DNA of 64,000 nt from Desulfatibacillum aliphaticivorans DSM 15576 (GTDB lineage: Bacteria > Desulfobacterota > Desulfobacteria > Desulfobacterales > Desulfatibacillaceae): contig NZ_AUCT01000021.1 in NCBI RefSeq assembly GCF_000429905.1, positions 62,001 to 126,000 on the forward strand, read 5' to 3'. The notes beneath the pieces are model-generated. The model was not told the origin of the DNA. It saw only the letters and a program-made list of their open reading frames with translations, and made no database searches. Shown piece after piece: positions 16,605-24,885 of this stretch (within the stretch, counting starts at the first letter, position 1; each line of letters starts with the position of its first letter). The translations under genes and the position numbers were made by a program.

Positions 16605-17666
16605 TTATGTTTCACTGACGGACCATGCGCCTTTTTCATCCTTGCAAAGCCTTAGGATCAAATTTTGCTTTTCTCCTCCCACTTCCCCTTTGAATTCCAA
16701 CAGCCTGCATTCTTTGCCACTTTCGTCAGCCTTTGCCAAAAGTTTGATAGTTCCGTGGTTGCCGCTTTTGGCATTTTTCCAAGTTCTAAGGGTTCCGATC
16801 TTATCTTTTTCGATGATTTCCGCCGATTTTTGAGCCAGCAGCTTTTTGTCTTCCTCGGTCAGGGCCTTCAGCTCATCCGGCCATATCCAGCCGGTAAAGG
16901 TGGAGCCCATGGACTCCATGAGTCTCAGGGGCGAGGTAAGCACGCCCGTAATCATGCCGCCCACGGCGCCCTGGCCGGCTTCCTCCCCAACCTGGCGGGC
17001 GTTCCGGGTGATTGCCTCGGCCTGGTCCAAAAGCCCGGGCAGCGCTTCCCGGGTGGTTTTCACTTCCTCCAGTATGCCGGGGACCAGCGGCCGCGTTTCC
17101 TTCACCTCCGTGGAAGCGGCCTGAACCGCGTCGGAGGCCTTGTCCAGGCTGGCTATGACCTTCGGCACGTCTTCCCTGATGGCCTTGGACTCAGCCAGAA
17201 TCTTCGGGACTGTCTCCCGCACCTGCCGCACTTCCGCAAGAATTTCAGGCATGGAGGCCTTGGGTTTCTTTTTACGCTCCGGGTCCGGGGGCGCAATGGC
17301 CAGGATCATCTTCCGGGTGGCTTCCACCTCTTCCAGCACGGGAGGAATCTGCTCCCGGATTCTGCCCGCCTCGGCCGTAACTTCCGGAATAATAGCCCGA
17401 TAGGCCTCCACCTCGGCAATGGCCTTGTCGACGGTAAGGCGCACTTGCTCCACCTCTTTGATGATGTCCGGAACCTGCTCCCGGATTTGAGCAACCTCCA
17501 GAATCACGGGCTCTATGCGTTGGCTGGTGGATTCCACCTGGGCTAACAATTGGGGAATTTGTCCATGGATTTGAGAAACCTTATAGGAAAAATAAAAAAT
17601 GGACAGGCCAAGAAAAAACAAGCTGGCCGATAATAGGATGACTCCGATCTTTCCGCCCTTCTCCAT
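16605..17666 (-). CDS. Membrane-anchored coiled-coil protein of tandem 14-residue repeats
   Basis: About 353 residues. The start is taken as the ATG giving MEKGGKIGV, behind GGAG; the frame extends 19 codons further without support. One N-terminal membrane segment (residues ~8-28) leaves a long periplasmic part. From ~residue 35 there are about eleven tandem 14-residue units such as VPDIIKEVEQVRLT, IPEVTAEAGRIREQ, MPEILAEVRQVRET and VPGILEEVKTTREA. The pattern is (I/V)PxxLxEVxxxRxx, broken once by a charged PPDPERKKK stretch. A Gly-rich hydrophobic segment follows (VGGMITGVLTSPLRLME). The C-terminal ~60 residues (WKNAKSGNHG, CRLLEF, ILRLCKDEKGAWSV) resemble the 17-kDa surface-antigen type module. 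Function unknown; likely envelope-spanning or a periplasmic spacer. Confidence 0.8.
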   Translation of the reverse strand: MEKGGKIGVILLSASLFFLGLSIFYFSYKVSQIHGQIPQLLAQVESTSQRIEPVILEVAQIREQVPDIIKEVEQVRLTVDKAIAEVEAYRAIIPEVTAEAGRIREQIPPVLEEVEATRKMILAIAPPDPERKKKPKASMPEILAEVRQVRETVPKILAESKAIREDVPKVIASLDKASDAVQAASTEVKETRPLVPGILEEVKTTREALPGLLDQAEAITRNARQVGEEAGQGAVGGMITGVLTSPLRLMESMGSTFTGWIWPDELKALTEEDKKLLAQKSAEIIEKDKIGTLRTWKNAKSGNHGTIKLLAKADESGKECRLLEFKGEVGGEKQNLILRLCKDEKGAWSVSET

Positions 17667-17888
17667 GCAGATTCTCCACTCGATATTAGCGCCAATATTT
17701 CCATGAAATCTGATACATAACACATATTACGCCGTGTGGGCAAAAATCTTTAAAATTCACGGCCAGTAAAGCTATACAGCCCTCATGCCAAGTTGCTCTC
17801 ATTGGAGTAGTTATCGTATTTTCCAATTTTTCAAGACCTACTTTGGAAGAATTATAGGATGCGAGAAGGCGGCGGCAGCCTGAACAGG
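17667..17888. other. Upstream region of the repeat-protein gene
   Basis: About 220 bases of non-coding DNA between the membrane repeat protein and the second REP-pair. No gene, clear promoter or hairpin was recognised apart from the approach to the repeat. Confidence 0.4.
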
Positions 17889-18114
17889 GTGGCTCAGGCA
17901 AGGCTTTTTTTGCCTGGGTTCGAAGAACAAAAGGTGCGACCGGGAAAGAATACAGAAGGAGGGTAAGCTCGGCGGACGTTAGGATTTGGTTGAATCTGTG
18001 CTTTTGTCTTTGGATAGTGCTTTCGACCGCAGCAGATTAATGGTTTCTCTCACCCCAAAGGCCGCTCCTACTGCGCTAACGCGCCCAGGCAGGATACTGC
18101 TCTGCCTGGGCCAC
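17889..18114. repeat. REP-pair (BIME/REPIN-like) element, copy 2
   Basis: Left hairpin: GTGG at 17889-17892, then arms CTCAGGCAA/TTGCCTGGG to 17918. Right hairpin, minus strand: GTGG head (18111-18114) with arms CCCAGGCAG/CTGCCTGGG from 18084. The loop of the right hairpin (GATACTGCT) is identical to copy 1, while its stem differs from copy 1 by a paired G:C to A:T change, a compensatory substitution. The core after the left hairpin (AAGAACAAAAGGTGCGACCG, GGAAAGA) is the same as in copy 1. The internal length differs (about 166 against 258 bases between hairpins). Confidence 0.78.
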
Positions 18115-18270
18115 CCACTATCATCGGCAGCGGCATAAATCGTCATCCCTGCAAGGGTGGGCCGCTTTTCCGGATCGGCCCGCAAGCCGGGACCCAGCGT
18201 TATTTTGGATTTGCCTTGGAATATCGATAGTTGTCTGAAAACAACTTGCCACCATCCTGGCTTCGGTATC

Positions 18271-18314
18271 AAAAAAAGAGGGGAAGACCGAAACCCCGGC
18301 CTTCCCCTCTTTTG
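18271..18314 (-). terminator. Terminator of the ade-mtnA operon
   Basis: On the minus strand, arms AAAAGAGGGGAAG and CTTCCCCTCTTTT form a hairpin ending in a seven-T run, 19 bases after the mtnA stop. The symmetrical A/T tails would allow use in both directions. Confidence 0.9.
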
Positions 18315-18332
18315 AAAAGCATAAATGGCAGG

Positions 18333-19442
18333 CTATTTCATTTTATCGGGAAAAAGCGACCGCACGCCTTCCTCCGAAGCCTTGCAAAGCCCTCTTTCCG
18401 TAATAAGCCCGGTTACAAGACGGGCGGGAGTCACGTCAAAGGCCACATTAAGGGCCGGGCTTTCCTCCGGCGGAACCAATACGTCCACAAGATGGCCGTC
18501 ATGCAGGCCCCACACCTTTCTGACTTCGTCCGGGTCCCTGTTTTCAATGGGGATGTCTTTTACGCCGTTTTTCATTTCCCAGTCAATTGTGCTGGAAGGC
18601 AGCGCCACGTAAAAGGGAACGTTGTTGTCTTTGGCGGCCAGGGCTTTTAAATAGGTTCCCACTTTGTTAGCCACGTCTCCGGTATGGGTCGTTCTGTCCG
18701 TGCCCACAATCACCATATCCACCTTGCCGTGCTGCATCAGATGCCCGCCGGCGTTATCGGTAATGATGGTGTGGGGAACTCCGTGCTGTCCCAATTCCCA
18801 TGCGGTCAGCCTGGAGCCCTGGTTCAGGGGGCGGGTTTCGTCCACCCAAACATGCACGTCAATCCCCTTGTCAAAGGCGGCGTAAATGGGCGCCGTGGCG
18901 GTTCCGTGGTCCACGCAGGCCAGCCAACCCGCATTGCAGTGCGTGAGGATGTTGACCGTCTTGCCATTCTTATTTTTACTGATTTCTTCAATAAGCGGAG
19001 ATCCGTGCACGCCGATCTGGCGGCAATTCTTCACTTCCGCTTCCGTAATCTCGATGGCTTTAGACCAGGCGGCCTTTATCCAATCTTCCACATTCGATTT
19101 TTCCAGGATTGCCGCTTCCATGGCTTTCACCGCCCATTCCAGGTTGACGGCGGTGGGCCTGGCGTTGCTGATTTTAAAGCACTCCTCCTTGAGATATTGG
19201 AGAGGATTTTCCGCATCCTTCATGTTAACCACGGCAAGGTAAACTCCCCAGGCGCCCGTGGCCCCGATCAGGGGCGCGCCTCGCACGTACATGTCGCGAA
19301 TGGCCTGGATGGTTTTTTTCACGGTGGTCAGGCCCACAATTTCAAACCGGTGCGGAAGTTTGCGCTGGTCAATAATCTCGACGGTTTCCGGGTCGTGCTC
19401 ATTAGGCCATATGGCCCTGTACCACTTTCCATTGACATTCAT
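18333..19442 (-). CDS. mtnA: S-methyl-5-thioribose-1-phosphate isomerase (MtnA family)
   Basis: A 369-residue aldose-ketose isomerase of the eIF2B-like MtnA family, cytoplasmic. Seen: RGAPLIGATGAWG, the catalytic-cysteine motif THCNAGWLAC, ETRPLNQGSRLTAWEL, the catalytic aspartate in VGTDRTTHTGDVANKVGTY, and FDVTPARLVTGLITE. The family converts methylthioribose-1-phosphate (or 5-deoxyribose-1-phosphate) to the ribulose form in methylthioadenosine or 5'-deoxyadenosine salvage. It lies 12 bases after adenine deaminase. A nucleoside phosphorylase is not nearby, but isomerase plus deaminase would handle both halves of a cleaved 5'-deoxy or methylthio adenosine. Start ATG behind AAAGGT. Confidence 0.93.
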   Translation of the reverse strand: MNVNGKWYRAIWPNEHDPETVEIIDQRKLPHRFEIVGLTTVKKTIQAIRDMYVRGAPLIGATGAWGVYLAVVNMKDAENPLQYLKEECFKISNARPTAVNLEWAVKAMEAAILEKSNVEDWIKAAWSKAIEITEAEVKNCRQIGVHGSPLIEEISKNKNGKTVNILTHCNAGWLACVDHGTATAPIYAAFDKGIDVHVWVDETRPLNQGSRLTAWELGQHGVPHTIITDNAGGHLMQHGKVDMVIVGTDRTTHTGDVANKVGTYLKALAAKDNNVPFYVALPSSTIDWEMKNGVKDIPIENRDPDEVRKVWGLHDGHLVDVLVPPEESPALNVAFDVTPARLVTGLITERGLCKASEEGVRSLFPDKMK

Positions 19443-19454
19443 GATTTCAGACCT

Positions 19455-21164
19455 TTATTCAAAAAGTGAAACAAAATTAAAGAGGTTGACGTCCACCAAA
19501 CCCTTGTCCGTAATTTTCAACTCAGGAATAACCGGCAACGCTAAAAAACTCAGGCTCATGAACGGATCTTCCGCCTTGGCTCCCAGCTCTCCGGCTGTTT
19601 TCATCAAAGCGTCCAGGCTATGCCGCACCTGCTCCATGGGTTGGTCGCTCATGAGGCCCGCTATGGGCAAAGGGCAGACGGACAAAGCCTTTCCCCCAGC
19701 TGCAGCGGCCAGCCCTCCGCCCATGTCCGCTACGGCTTTAACGGCGGCTTTCATGTCAACGTCGTCAACCCCGACAACAATGATATTGTGCGAGTCGTGG
19801 GCCACGCTGGAAGCCAGGGCGCCTTTTCGCAATCCAAAGCCGTTGACGAATCCAAGCCCAATGTTTCCGGTCCCTTTATGACGCTCCACAACAGCGATTT
19901 TCAGAATGTCATGGGCGGGGTCTGAAAGGGCTTCGCCGTTCTTTTGCAGTACATCCCCAGTCATGGCCGCCGTCACAACCTGATCGGGAATCAGCTTGAT
20001 GATGCGGGCTTTCCCCGATCCGGCTTTGATGGTGAAATCCAGGCTGTCCAGGTTCACGTTCATGGAACTGGTCTGGGGCCTGGGGGGCGGGTCCATGGGG
20101 GACGGCAGGCCGCAGCCGTCTTCCACAACCTTAACGCCGCCGGAGTACACGTCCTGCACGTGAAAATCCACAAGATCGGGTACGACCAACAGGTCCGCCC
20201 GCATGCCGGGAGCGATTCCGCCCCTGTCCCTCAGGCCGAAATATTCCGCCGTGTTCAAGCTGGCCATGCGGATCGCCGTCACCGGGTCCACGCCTTGCCG
20301 GATGCTTCGGGCCACCATAATGTTGATGTGGCCCTTCTCCAAAAGGTCGTAGGGATGCCTGTCATCCGAGCAAAACATGATTCTGCGGCTGTTTTGCTCC
20401 GTGACGATAGGCAGCAGGTCGTTCAGGTTCTTGGCGCCCGTCCCCTGGCGGATCATGATGCGCATGCCGCTGGCCAACTTCTCCAGGGCTTCTTCCGGGG
20501 TGGTGCACTCATGATCGCTTGCCGCTCCGGCGGCCAGATAGGCCTGCAGATCCGCACCGGATAAACCCGGCGCGTGGCCGTCCACGGTTTTTCTATGCGA
20601 TTTTGCGGCGTTTATTTTTGCCAGCACTTCCGGATCGCGGTAGATGACGCCAGGGAAATTCATCATTTCGGCCAAACCCACGATTTTCGGATGCTCCAGA
20701 AACGGCAGGATGTCCTTGGTCTCCAGGGATGCGCCGGCGGTTTCCAGGTGCGTGGCCGGCACGCACGAGGGAACGGCGTAGAAAATGCCGACGGGCGCTC
20801 CTTCCGCCGCTTGAATCATGTATGAAACGCCATCCACGCCCATCACGTTGGCTATCTCGTGGGGATCGGCGATGACGGCCGTGGTTCCGTGCAAAATAAC
20901 CGTGCGGGCGTATTGATACGGGCTGACCATGGAGCTTTCAATATGAACATGAGCATCAATAAGGCCGGGCGTTAAAAAGCGCCCCTCAAGGTCAACCGTT
21001 ATTTTGGCGTCGCGAGAGTCAAGGGCTGCAACCTTTCCGCCTTGGACGGCCACGTCCCCTTTTTGAATTTCGCCTGAAAAAACATTAACTATCTGTGCGT
21101 TTTTTAAAACAAGGTCGCAAGGGATGTCTCCCCTGGCGGCGGCAATAACTTGATCGTCTATCAT
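19455..21164 (-). CDS. ade: Adenine deaminase
   Basis: A 569-residue amidohydrolase of the bacterial Ade family, converting adenine to hypoxanthine and ammonia. Metal-site motifs are complete: LIDAHVHIESSMVSP (~68-82), IADPHEIANV, DGHAPGLSG, ASDHECTTPEE and MFCSDDRHPYD. The C-terminal half contains the family sequence SVAHDSHNIIVVG and a final DPFMSLSFLALPVIPELKIT segment. Length is normal. The gene sits between a REC-GGDEF gene (33 bases upstream) and mtnA (12 bases downstream), all on the minus strand, so one transcript is likely. Confidence 0.96.
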   Translation of the reverse strand: MIDDQVIAAARGDIPCDLVLKNAQIVNVFSGEIQKGDVAVQGGKVAALDSRDAKITVDLEGRFLTPGLIDAHVHIESSMVSPYQYARTVILHGTTAVIADPHEIANVMGVDGVSYMIQAAEGAPVGIFYAVPSCVPATHLETAGASLETKDILPFLEHPKIVGLAEMMNFPGVIYRDPEVLAKINAAKSHRKTVDGHAPGLSGADLQAYLAAGAASDHECTTPEEALEKLASGMRIMIRQGTGAKNLNDLLPIVTEQNSRRIMFCSDDRHPYDLLEKGHINIMVARSIRQGVDPVTAIRMASLNTAEYFGLRDRGGIAPGMRADLLVVPDLVDFHVQDVYSGGVKVVEDGCGLPSPMDPPPRPQTSSMNVNLDSLDFTIKAGSGKARIIKLIPDQVVTAAMTGDVLQKNGEALSDPAHDILKIAVVERHKGTGNIGLGFVNGFGLRKGALASSVAHDSHNIIVVGVDDVDMKAAVKAVADMGGGLAAAAGGKALSVCPLPIAGLMSDQPMEQVRHSLDALMKTAGELGAKAEDPFMSLSFLALPVIPELKITDKGLVDVNLFNFVSLFE

Positions 21165-21197
21165 TGTGTTTGATGTTCCAAAATAAGGTGTAGAAAA

Positions 21198-22124
21198 TTA
21201 TTCATCCGGCGGGATAAACTGGACCTGGTTTCCCCCGCTTCGCTTGGAGTTGTACATGGCCATGTCGGCCCGCTTTACGCAACGCTCCATTTCCTCTCCG
21301 GGGGAAAACTCGGTAACTCCTATGCTGACGGTGACTTTGGCCGTTTCTTCTTCACTAATTGGCAGGCGAAGTTGATCAATGTCGTTTCTGAGGCGCTGGC
21401 CTGCAATAATCGCTTGTTCGCCCGAGGTTTCAGGCAATACAACCGCAAACTCCTCGCCGCCGTATCGAAAAATGGAATCCGCCACGCGCAGGCAGTTTTC
21501 CGTGGCTCGGGCGATGCTTTTAAGCGCCTCGTCCCCGGCAAGATGCCCGTATGTATCGTTAAACTTTTTAAAGGAGTCCACGTCAAAAAACAAGAGGGAC
21601 AGCACCCGCCCGTAACGCTCCGCGCGGTTGGCCTCCGTGCTTAACTGCCTGTAAAAATGCCGCCGGTTGTACAGGTTGGTCAGCCCGTCCGTGATGGACA
21701 ATTTTTTCAACTGCTCCATCAGGGCTTCCCGTTCCTTCCAGAGTCTACGCTCCCGAAAAACTCTCTGAATGCGCGCCTTCAACTCCGGCAGCCTTACGGG
21801 TTTCAATAAAAAGTCGCTGGCGCCCCTTCCTATGGCTTCCTCATAGGTATGGCTGTCCGCAAAACCGGTCAGGACCACAACGTCCGCGTCAAAACGCTCC
21901 TTGACGGCGGCCGTCAATTCCAGTCCGTTCATGTCCGGCATGTGGATATCTGTCAGGACCAGTTCGACGGGATGCCTTGCAAGTATTTCAAGGGCGCTTT
22001 CAGCGCTCGGCGCTGCAGCGGCTTTATAACCGGCCGTGAGGACCATTTCGTACAGGGCCTCACGGGCCGGTTTGTCGTCATCCACTATCAAAACGCTTTC
22101 CAATGGAATGCTTTTGTTTTCCAC
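21198..22124 (-). CDS. REC-GGDEF response regulator (diguanylate cyclase)
   Basis: 308 residues. The receiver domain covers ~10-125: VLIVDDDKPARE, acceptor Asp in VLTDIHMPDMNG, VVLTGFAD, conserved Lys in FLLKPVR. A short coiled linker follows, then GGDEF ~145-305: DGLTNLYNRRHFY, DVDSFKKFND, active site RYGGEEF, and an RxxD inhibitory site (RVAD) five residues before it. Both sites are intact, so it should make c-di-GMP when phosphorylated and be product-inhibited. It heads the ade-mtnA run; whether signalling and purine salvage are really linked is an inference from spacing only. Confidence 0.93.
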   Translation of the reverse strand: MENKSIPLESVLIVDDDKPAREALYEMVLTAGYKAAAAPSAESALEILARHPVELVLTDIHMPDMNGLELTAAVKERFDADVVVLTGFADSHTYEEAIGRGASDFLLKPVRLPELKARIQRVFRERRLWKEREALMEQLKKLSITDGLTNLYNRRHFYRQLSTEANRAERYGRVLSLLFFDVDSFKKFNDTYGHLAGDEALKSIARATENCLRVADSIFRYGGEEFAVVLPETSGEQAIIAGQRLRNDIDQLRLPISEEETAKVTVSIGVTEFSPGEEMERCVKRADMAMYNSKRSGGNQVQFIPPDE

Positions 22125-22193
22125 TATTTTTTACGTTCCGAGAGGCCCAATGGGCTGATAGTAAGTAAATAACAGGGGGTGATTAGGATAATA

Positions 22194-22955
22194 TTAAATT
22201 ACCATACCACCGTCCACTACAATAACTTCTCCCGTGGTGAAGGAAGAAGCGTCCGACACCAGATACAACACGGTTCCGGCCATTTCCTCCGGAACGGCGT
22301 GGCGATGCATGGGGATGGCGGACGTTGCATGATCGTAGATCTCTTTATTGGTAAACAAAGCGCTGGCGAACTTGGTCTCCGTCAGGCCGGGCGCCAGGCC
22401 GTTGACGCGAATTCCGTGGGGCGCCAGCTCCTTGGCGTAAGCCTTGGTCAAATGGATAAGGGCGGCCTTGGTGGTGGAGTAGATGCCCTGGAACTCCGCA
22501 GGCCGGATGCCGGCGATGGAAGCCACGTTGACGATGGCGCCCTTGGTCTGGGTTTCCATCATGAGCTTTGCGGCGTATTGAATCATGAAAAAGGGGCCCT
22601 TGACGTTGACCGCCCATGTTTTATCCCAAACCCCTTCGTCAGCGCCGAGCATATCTCCAAAGTACGGATTGGCGGCCGCATTGTTCACCAAAATGTCGAT
22701 TTTGCCGAACCGCTCCTTCACCTCCGCAAACAAAGCATCCACTTTATCCACATACCCCATGTTGCAGGCGAGGGGGGTGGCTTCGTAGCCCTTTTCCTTC
22801 ATTTTGGCGGCCACGGCTTCCAAGGCTTCCATTTTTCGGCTCACCAGAATGCAGTGGGCGCCGTACTGCCCCAAGGCCATGGCAATAGCTTCACCAATGC
22901 CTCTGCTGGCGCCGGTGATAAGTGCATACTTGCCTTTAAGGGAAAAATCTACCAT
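22194..22955 (-). CDS. Short-chain dehydrogenase/reductase (SDR)
   Basis: A 253-residue classical SDR. Seen: cofactor motif TGASRGIGEAIA (residues ~14-25), NNAA, catalytic Ser in NVASIAGI, YSTTKAAL as the YxxxK pair, and a C-terminal VVDGGMVI. An Arg near the first strand (VSRKMEAL) suggests NADP(H). The start MVDFSLKGKYA has AAGGAGG six bases before it, so the 21 upstream codons are left out. It is related to FabG-type enzymes but the substrate cannot be assigned. It is divergent from the TPR membrane protein gene at 23135. Confidence 0.93.
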   Translation of the reverse strand: MVDFSLKGKYALITGASRGIGEAIAMALGQYGAHCILVSRKMEALEAVAAKMKEKGYEATPLACNMGYVDKVDALFAEVKERFGKIDILVNNAAANPYFGDMLGADEGVWDKTWAVNVKGPFFMIQYAAKLMMETQTKGAIVNVASIAGIRPAEFQGIYSTTKAALIHLTKAYAKELAPHGIRVNGLAPGLTETKFASALFTNKEIYDHATSAIPMHRHAVPEEMAGTVLYLVSDASSFTTGEVIVVDGGMVI

Positions 22956-23134
22956 ACTAAACCTCCTTGATTGAATATATGAAGGGCATGCCCGCTTGTT
23001 GGAAGAGGCGGTTTTCACAGTTGGATTATAATGGCGCCAAGTCGGCTAGCTTGTCAATCATAGTAGAGTTCCAAAGATTTTTTGATGGGGCTTCCGGCCG
23101 GCGGCAAGGCCCGGCCTGAAAGGATAAGAAGGCT

Positions 23135-24805
23135 ATGGACTTTCACCATTTGCCGAATGAAATAATGGGGGTCTCGATTGTCTTATGGATTGTCCTTGCA
23201 GTTGTTTGGGCGATAATCCTGATCGCTCTGATTCGCCTGCTAACAAAAAAAAGCGCGGATAAATCCTCTGGCGGCATGGGGTTCATGGCGCCCGAAGTGA
23301 AGGACTACCTGGCCGGTCAGCCGTCGCCGTCTTGGCAAGAGTATCGGTCCGGCAGCGATGCGTCTCCCCCGCCTCCCCCTGAAACGCCCAAATTGCCGAA
23401 TTATAAACAAGCCGGGCCGAAAACCTTTTCCGTAGCCGCGTTTATGATCGTGGTCGTGTTGGTCATGGTTTGCATTTTGGTGGTGTTCAGATCGCACCAG
23501 GCCAGGGAGCATGAAGCCCGAATGGCCCAAAGGGCCGCCTTGGAGCAGTCGGCAAAAGAAAGAAAGGCCGACATCGCCGGGAATCGGGCGAATGCAAAAA
23601 AGCCTCCCCAGGCGCATAAGGAAAAAACCGTCGACCAAAAAGCGCTGGAACTGACCAAACACGGGACCCTTGCCTTTCGCGAGTCTGACTATGATCAGGC
23701 GGAGAAGGACTTCCGGCAGGCCCTGTCCCTTATTCAGAAGTCCGAGTCTTTGGCTTCCAGAGCTCTAATAGGGGCGTACAACAATCTGGCTTTCGCCTTG
23801 GAAAAACAGGATCGGGAAGACGAGGCGGAACTCTATTTTTTAATGGCTTTGAAGGAGGCTGAGGATCGAAACAAGCCTGATGACCTGGGCGTGGCCCATG
23901 CAAAGCAAGGCCTGATTCGGATACAAATCAGGCAGGGGCGCCTGGATAACGTGGAAGCCATGTACGACGACGCCATCAGGATTTGGGACGTTCAACGCGG
24001 CGAAGGCAACGGCAATTCCATCAGCCTCATGCTGGACAAAGTCCGCTTTTTGGATTCCATAGGAAAGAGCGGGGAGGCCGCCGAACTGCTGGAAAAGGCC
24101 AGGGCTTTTCGGAAAATGCATGATCCTCCCCCCAAGCCCGTTTACGACGATGAGGGCAGCCAGGTGGTCAACCTTTCCATCGCCCTTAAATTCAAGCCGG
24201 TCCGGCCAAGCTCAAAAGGCCCCAACGGCGCATGGATTCCAGGCACGGACTCGCTATCGCCCATTCGGCCTGAGGGGGTCATAAAGGAGCCGGATTACCA
24301 GGGGATAGAACGCCGGTACGGCGCCATGGAGTTGGGCGTACCCCGCTTCACCTATTATTTCGCCCTGGACAGAAGCTCCGGCCCCCACCCCGTGATCTAT
24401 TTTGACAAAAACCACAACGGGGACCTTTCGGACGACGGCCCCCCGATTCTGAATCAGGGAACCGGGTTTTTTGCGGCCGCCGTCAGTATTCCGTTTTCCA
24501 CAATTCACGAGCGGTACAAGGGTAAAGAATCGTTCAATATTTGGTTTTACATGAGGGAAAACGACTGGGACGGCGCGGCCAGCCATTACAGCCAGACCCA
24601 GTTGCGCGGCTCGGTGACAATTCAGGATCAGACTTACACAGCATATCTTACGGACACCCGGATCAATGACGGGGATTTTACCAATGACGGCATTTATCTG
24701 GACATTGATGAGGACGGGAAGATAGATTCGGAGACGGAGCACATTGGCTTCGGTCAAACCCTTGATTTGGGAGGCCAAAGCTATCGTTTTTTGATCACGC
24801 CATAG
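23135..24805 (+). CDS. Two-TM protein with TPR-like repeats and calcium-loop-like C-terminal domain
   Basis: A 556-residue envelope protein of unknown function. Residues ~12-37 and ~98-121 are hydrophobic membrane segments, separated by a Pro/Ser-rich loop (SPPPPPETP). After a charged linker (~125-165), helical repeats of TPR type occur (ALELTKHGTLAFRESDYDQAEKDF..AL, AYNNLAFALEKQ, AKQGLIRIQIRQG) to about residue 330. The C-terminal ~200 residues look like a beta-rich extracytoplasmic domain. They have two Asp/Asn-rich loops of EF-hand or thrombospondin-3 type: DKNHNGDLSDD and DIDEDGKIDSETE. The start ATG is behind AAGGATAAGAAGG. Confidence 0.75.
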   Translation: MDFHHLPNEIMGVSIVLWIVLAVVWAIILIALIRLLTKKSADKSSGGMGFMAPEVKDYLAGQPSPSWQEYRSGSDASPPPPPETPKLPNYKQAGPKTFSVAAFMIVVVLVMVCILVVFRSHQAREHEARMAQRAALEQSAKERKADIAGNRANAKKPPQAHKEKTVDQKALELTKHGTLAFRESDYDQAEKDFRQALSLIQKSESLASRALIGAYNNLAFALEKQDREDEAELYFLMALKEAEDRNKPDDLGVAHAKQGLIRIQIRQGRLDNVEAMYDDAIRIWDVQRGEGNGNSISLMLDKVRFLDSIGKSGEAAELLEKARAFRKMHDPPPKPVYDDEGSQVVNLSIALKFKPVRPSSKGPNGAWIPGTDSLSPIRPEGVIKEPDYQGIERRYGAMELGVPRFTYYFALDRSSGPHPVIYFDKNHNGDLSDDGPPILNQGTGFFAAAVSIPFSTIHERYKGKESFNIWFYMRENDWDGAASHYSQTQLRGSVTIQDQTYTAYLTDTRINDGDFTNDGIYLDIDEDGKIDSETEHIGFGQTLDLGGQSYRFLITP

Positions 24806-24885
24806 CATAATAATTAAGGTCGGGGCTTGCCGCCGGAGAAACCCGGCAAGGCGCCAAAGCCTTATAGGAGGGGAAAGCAGCAATC

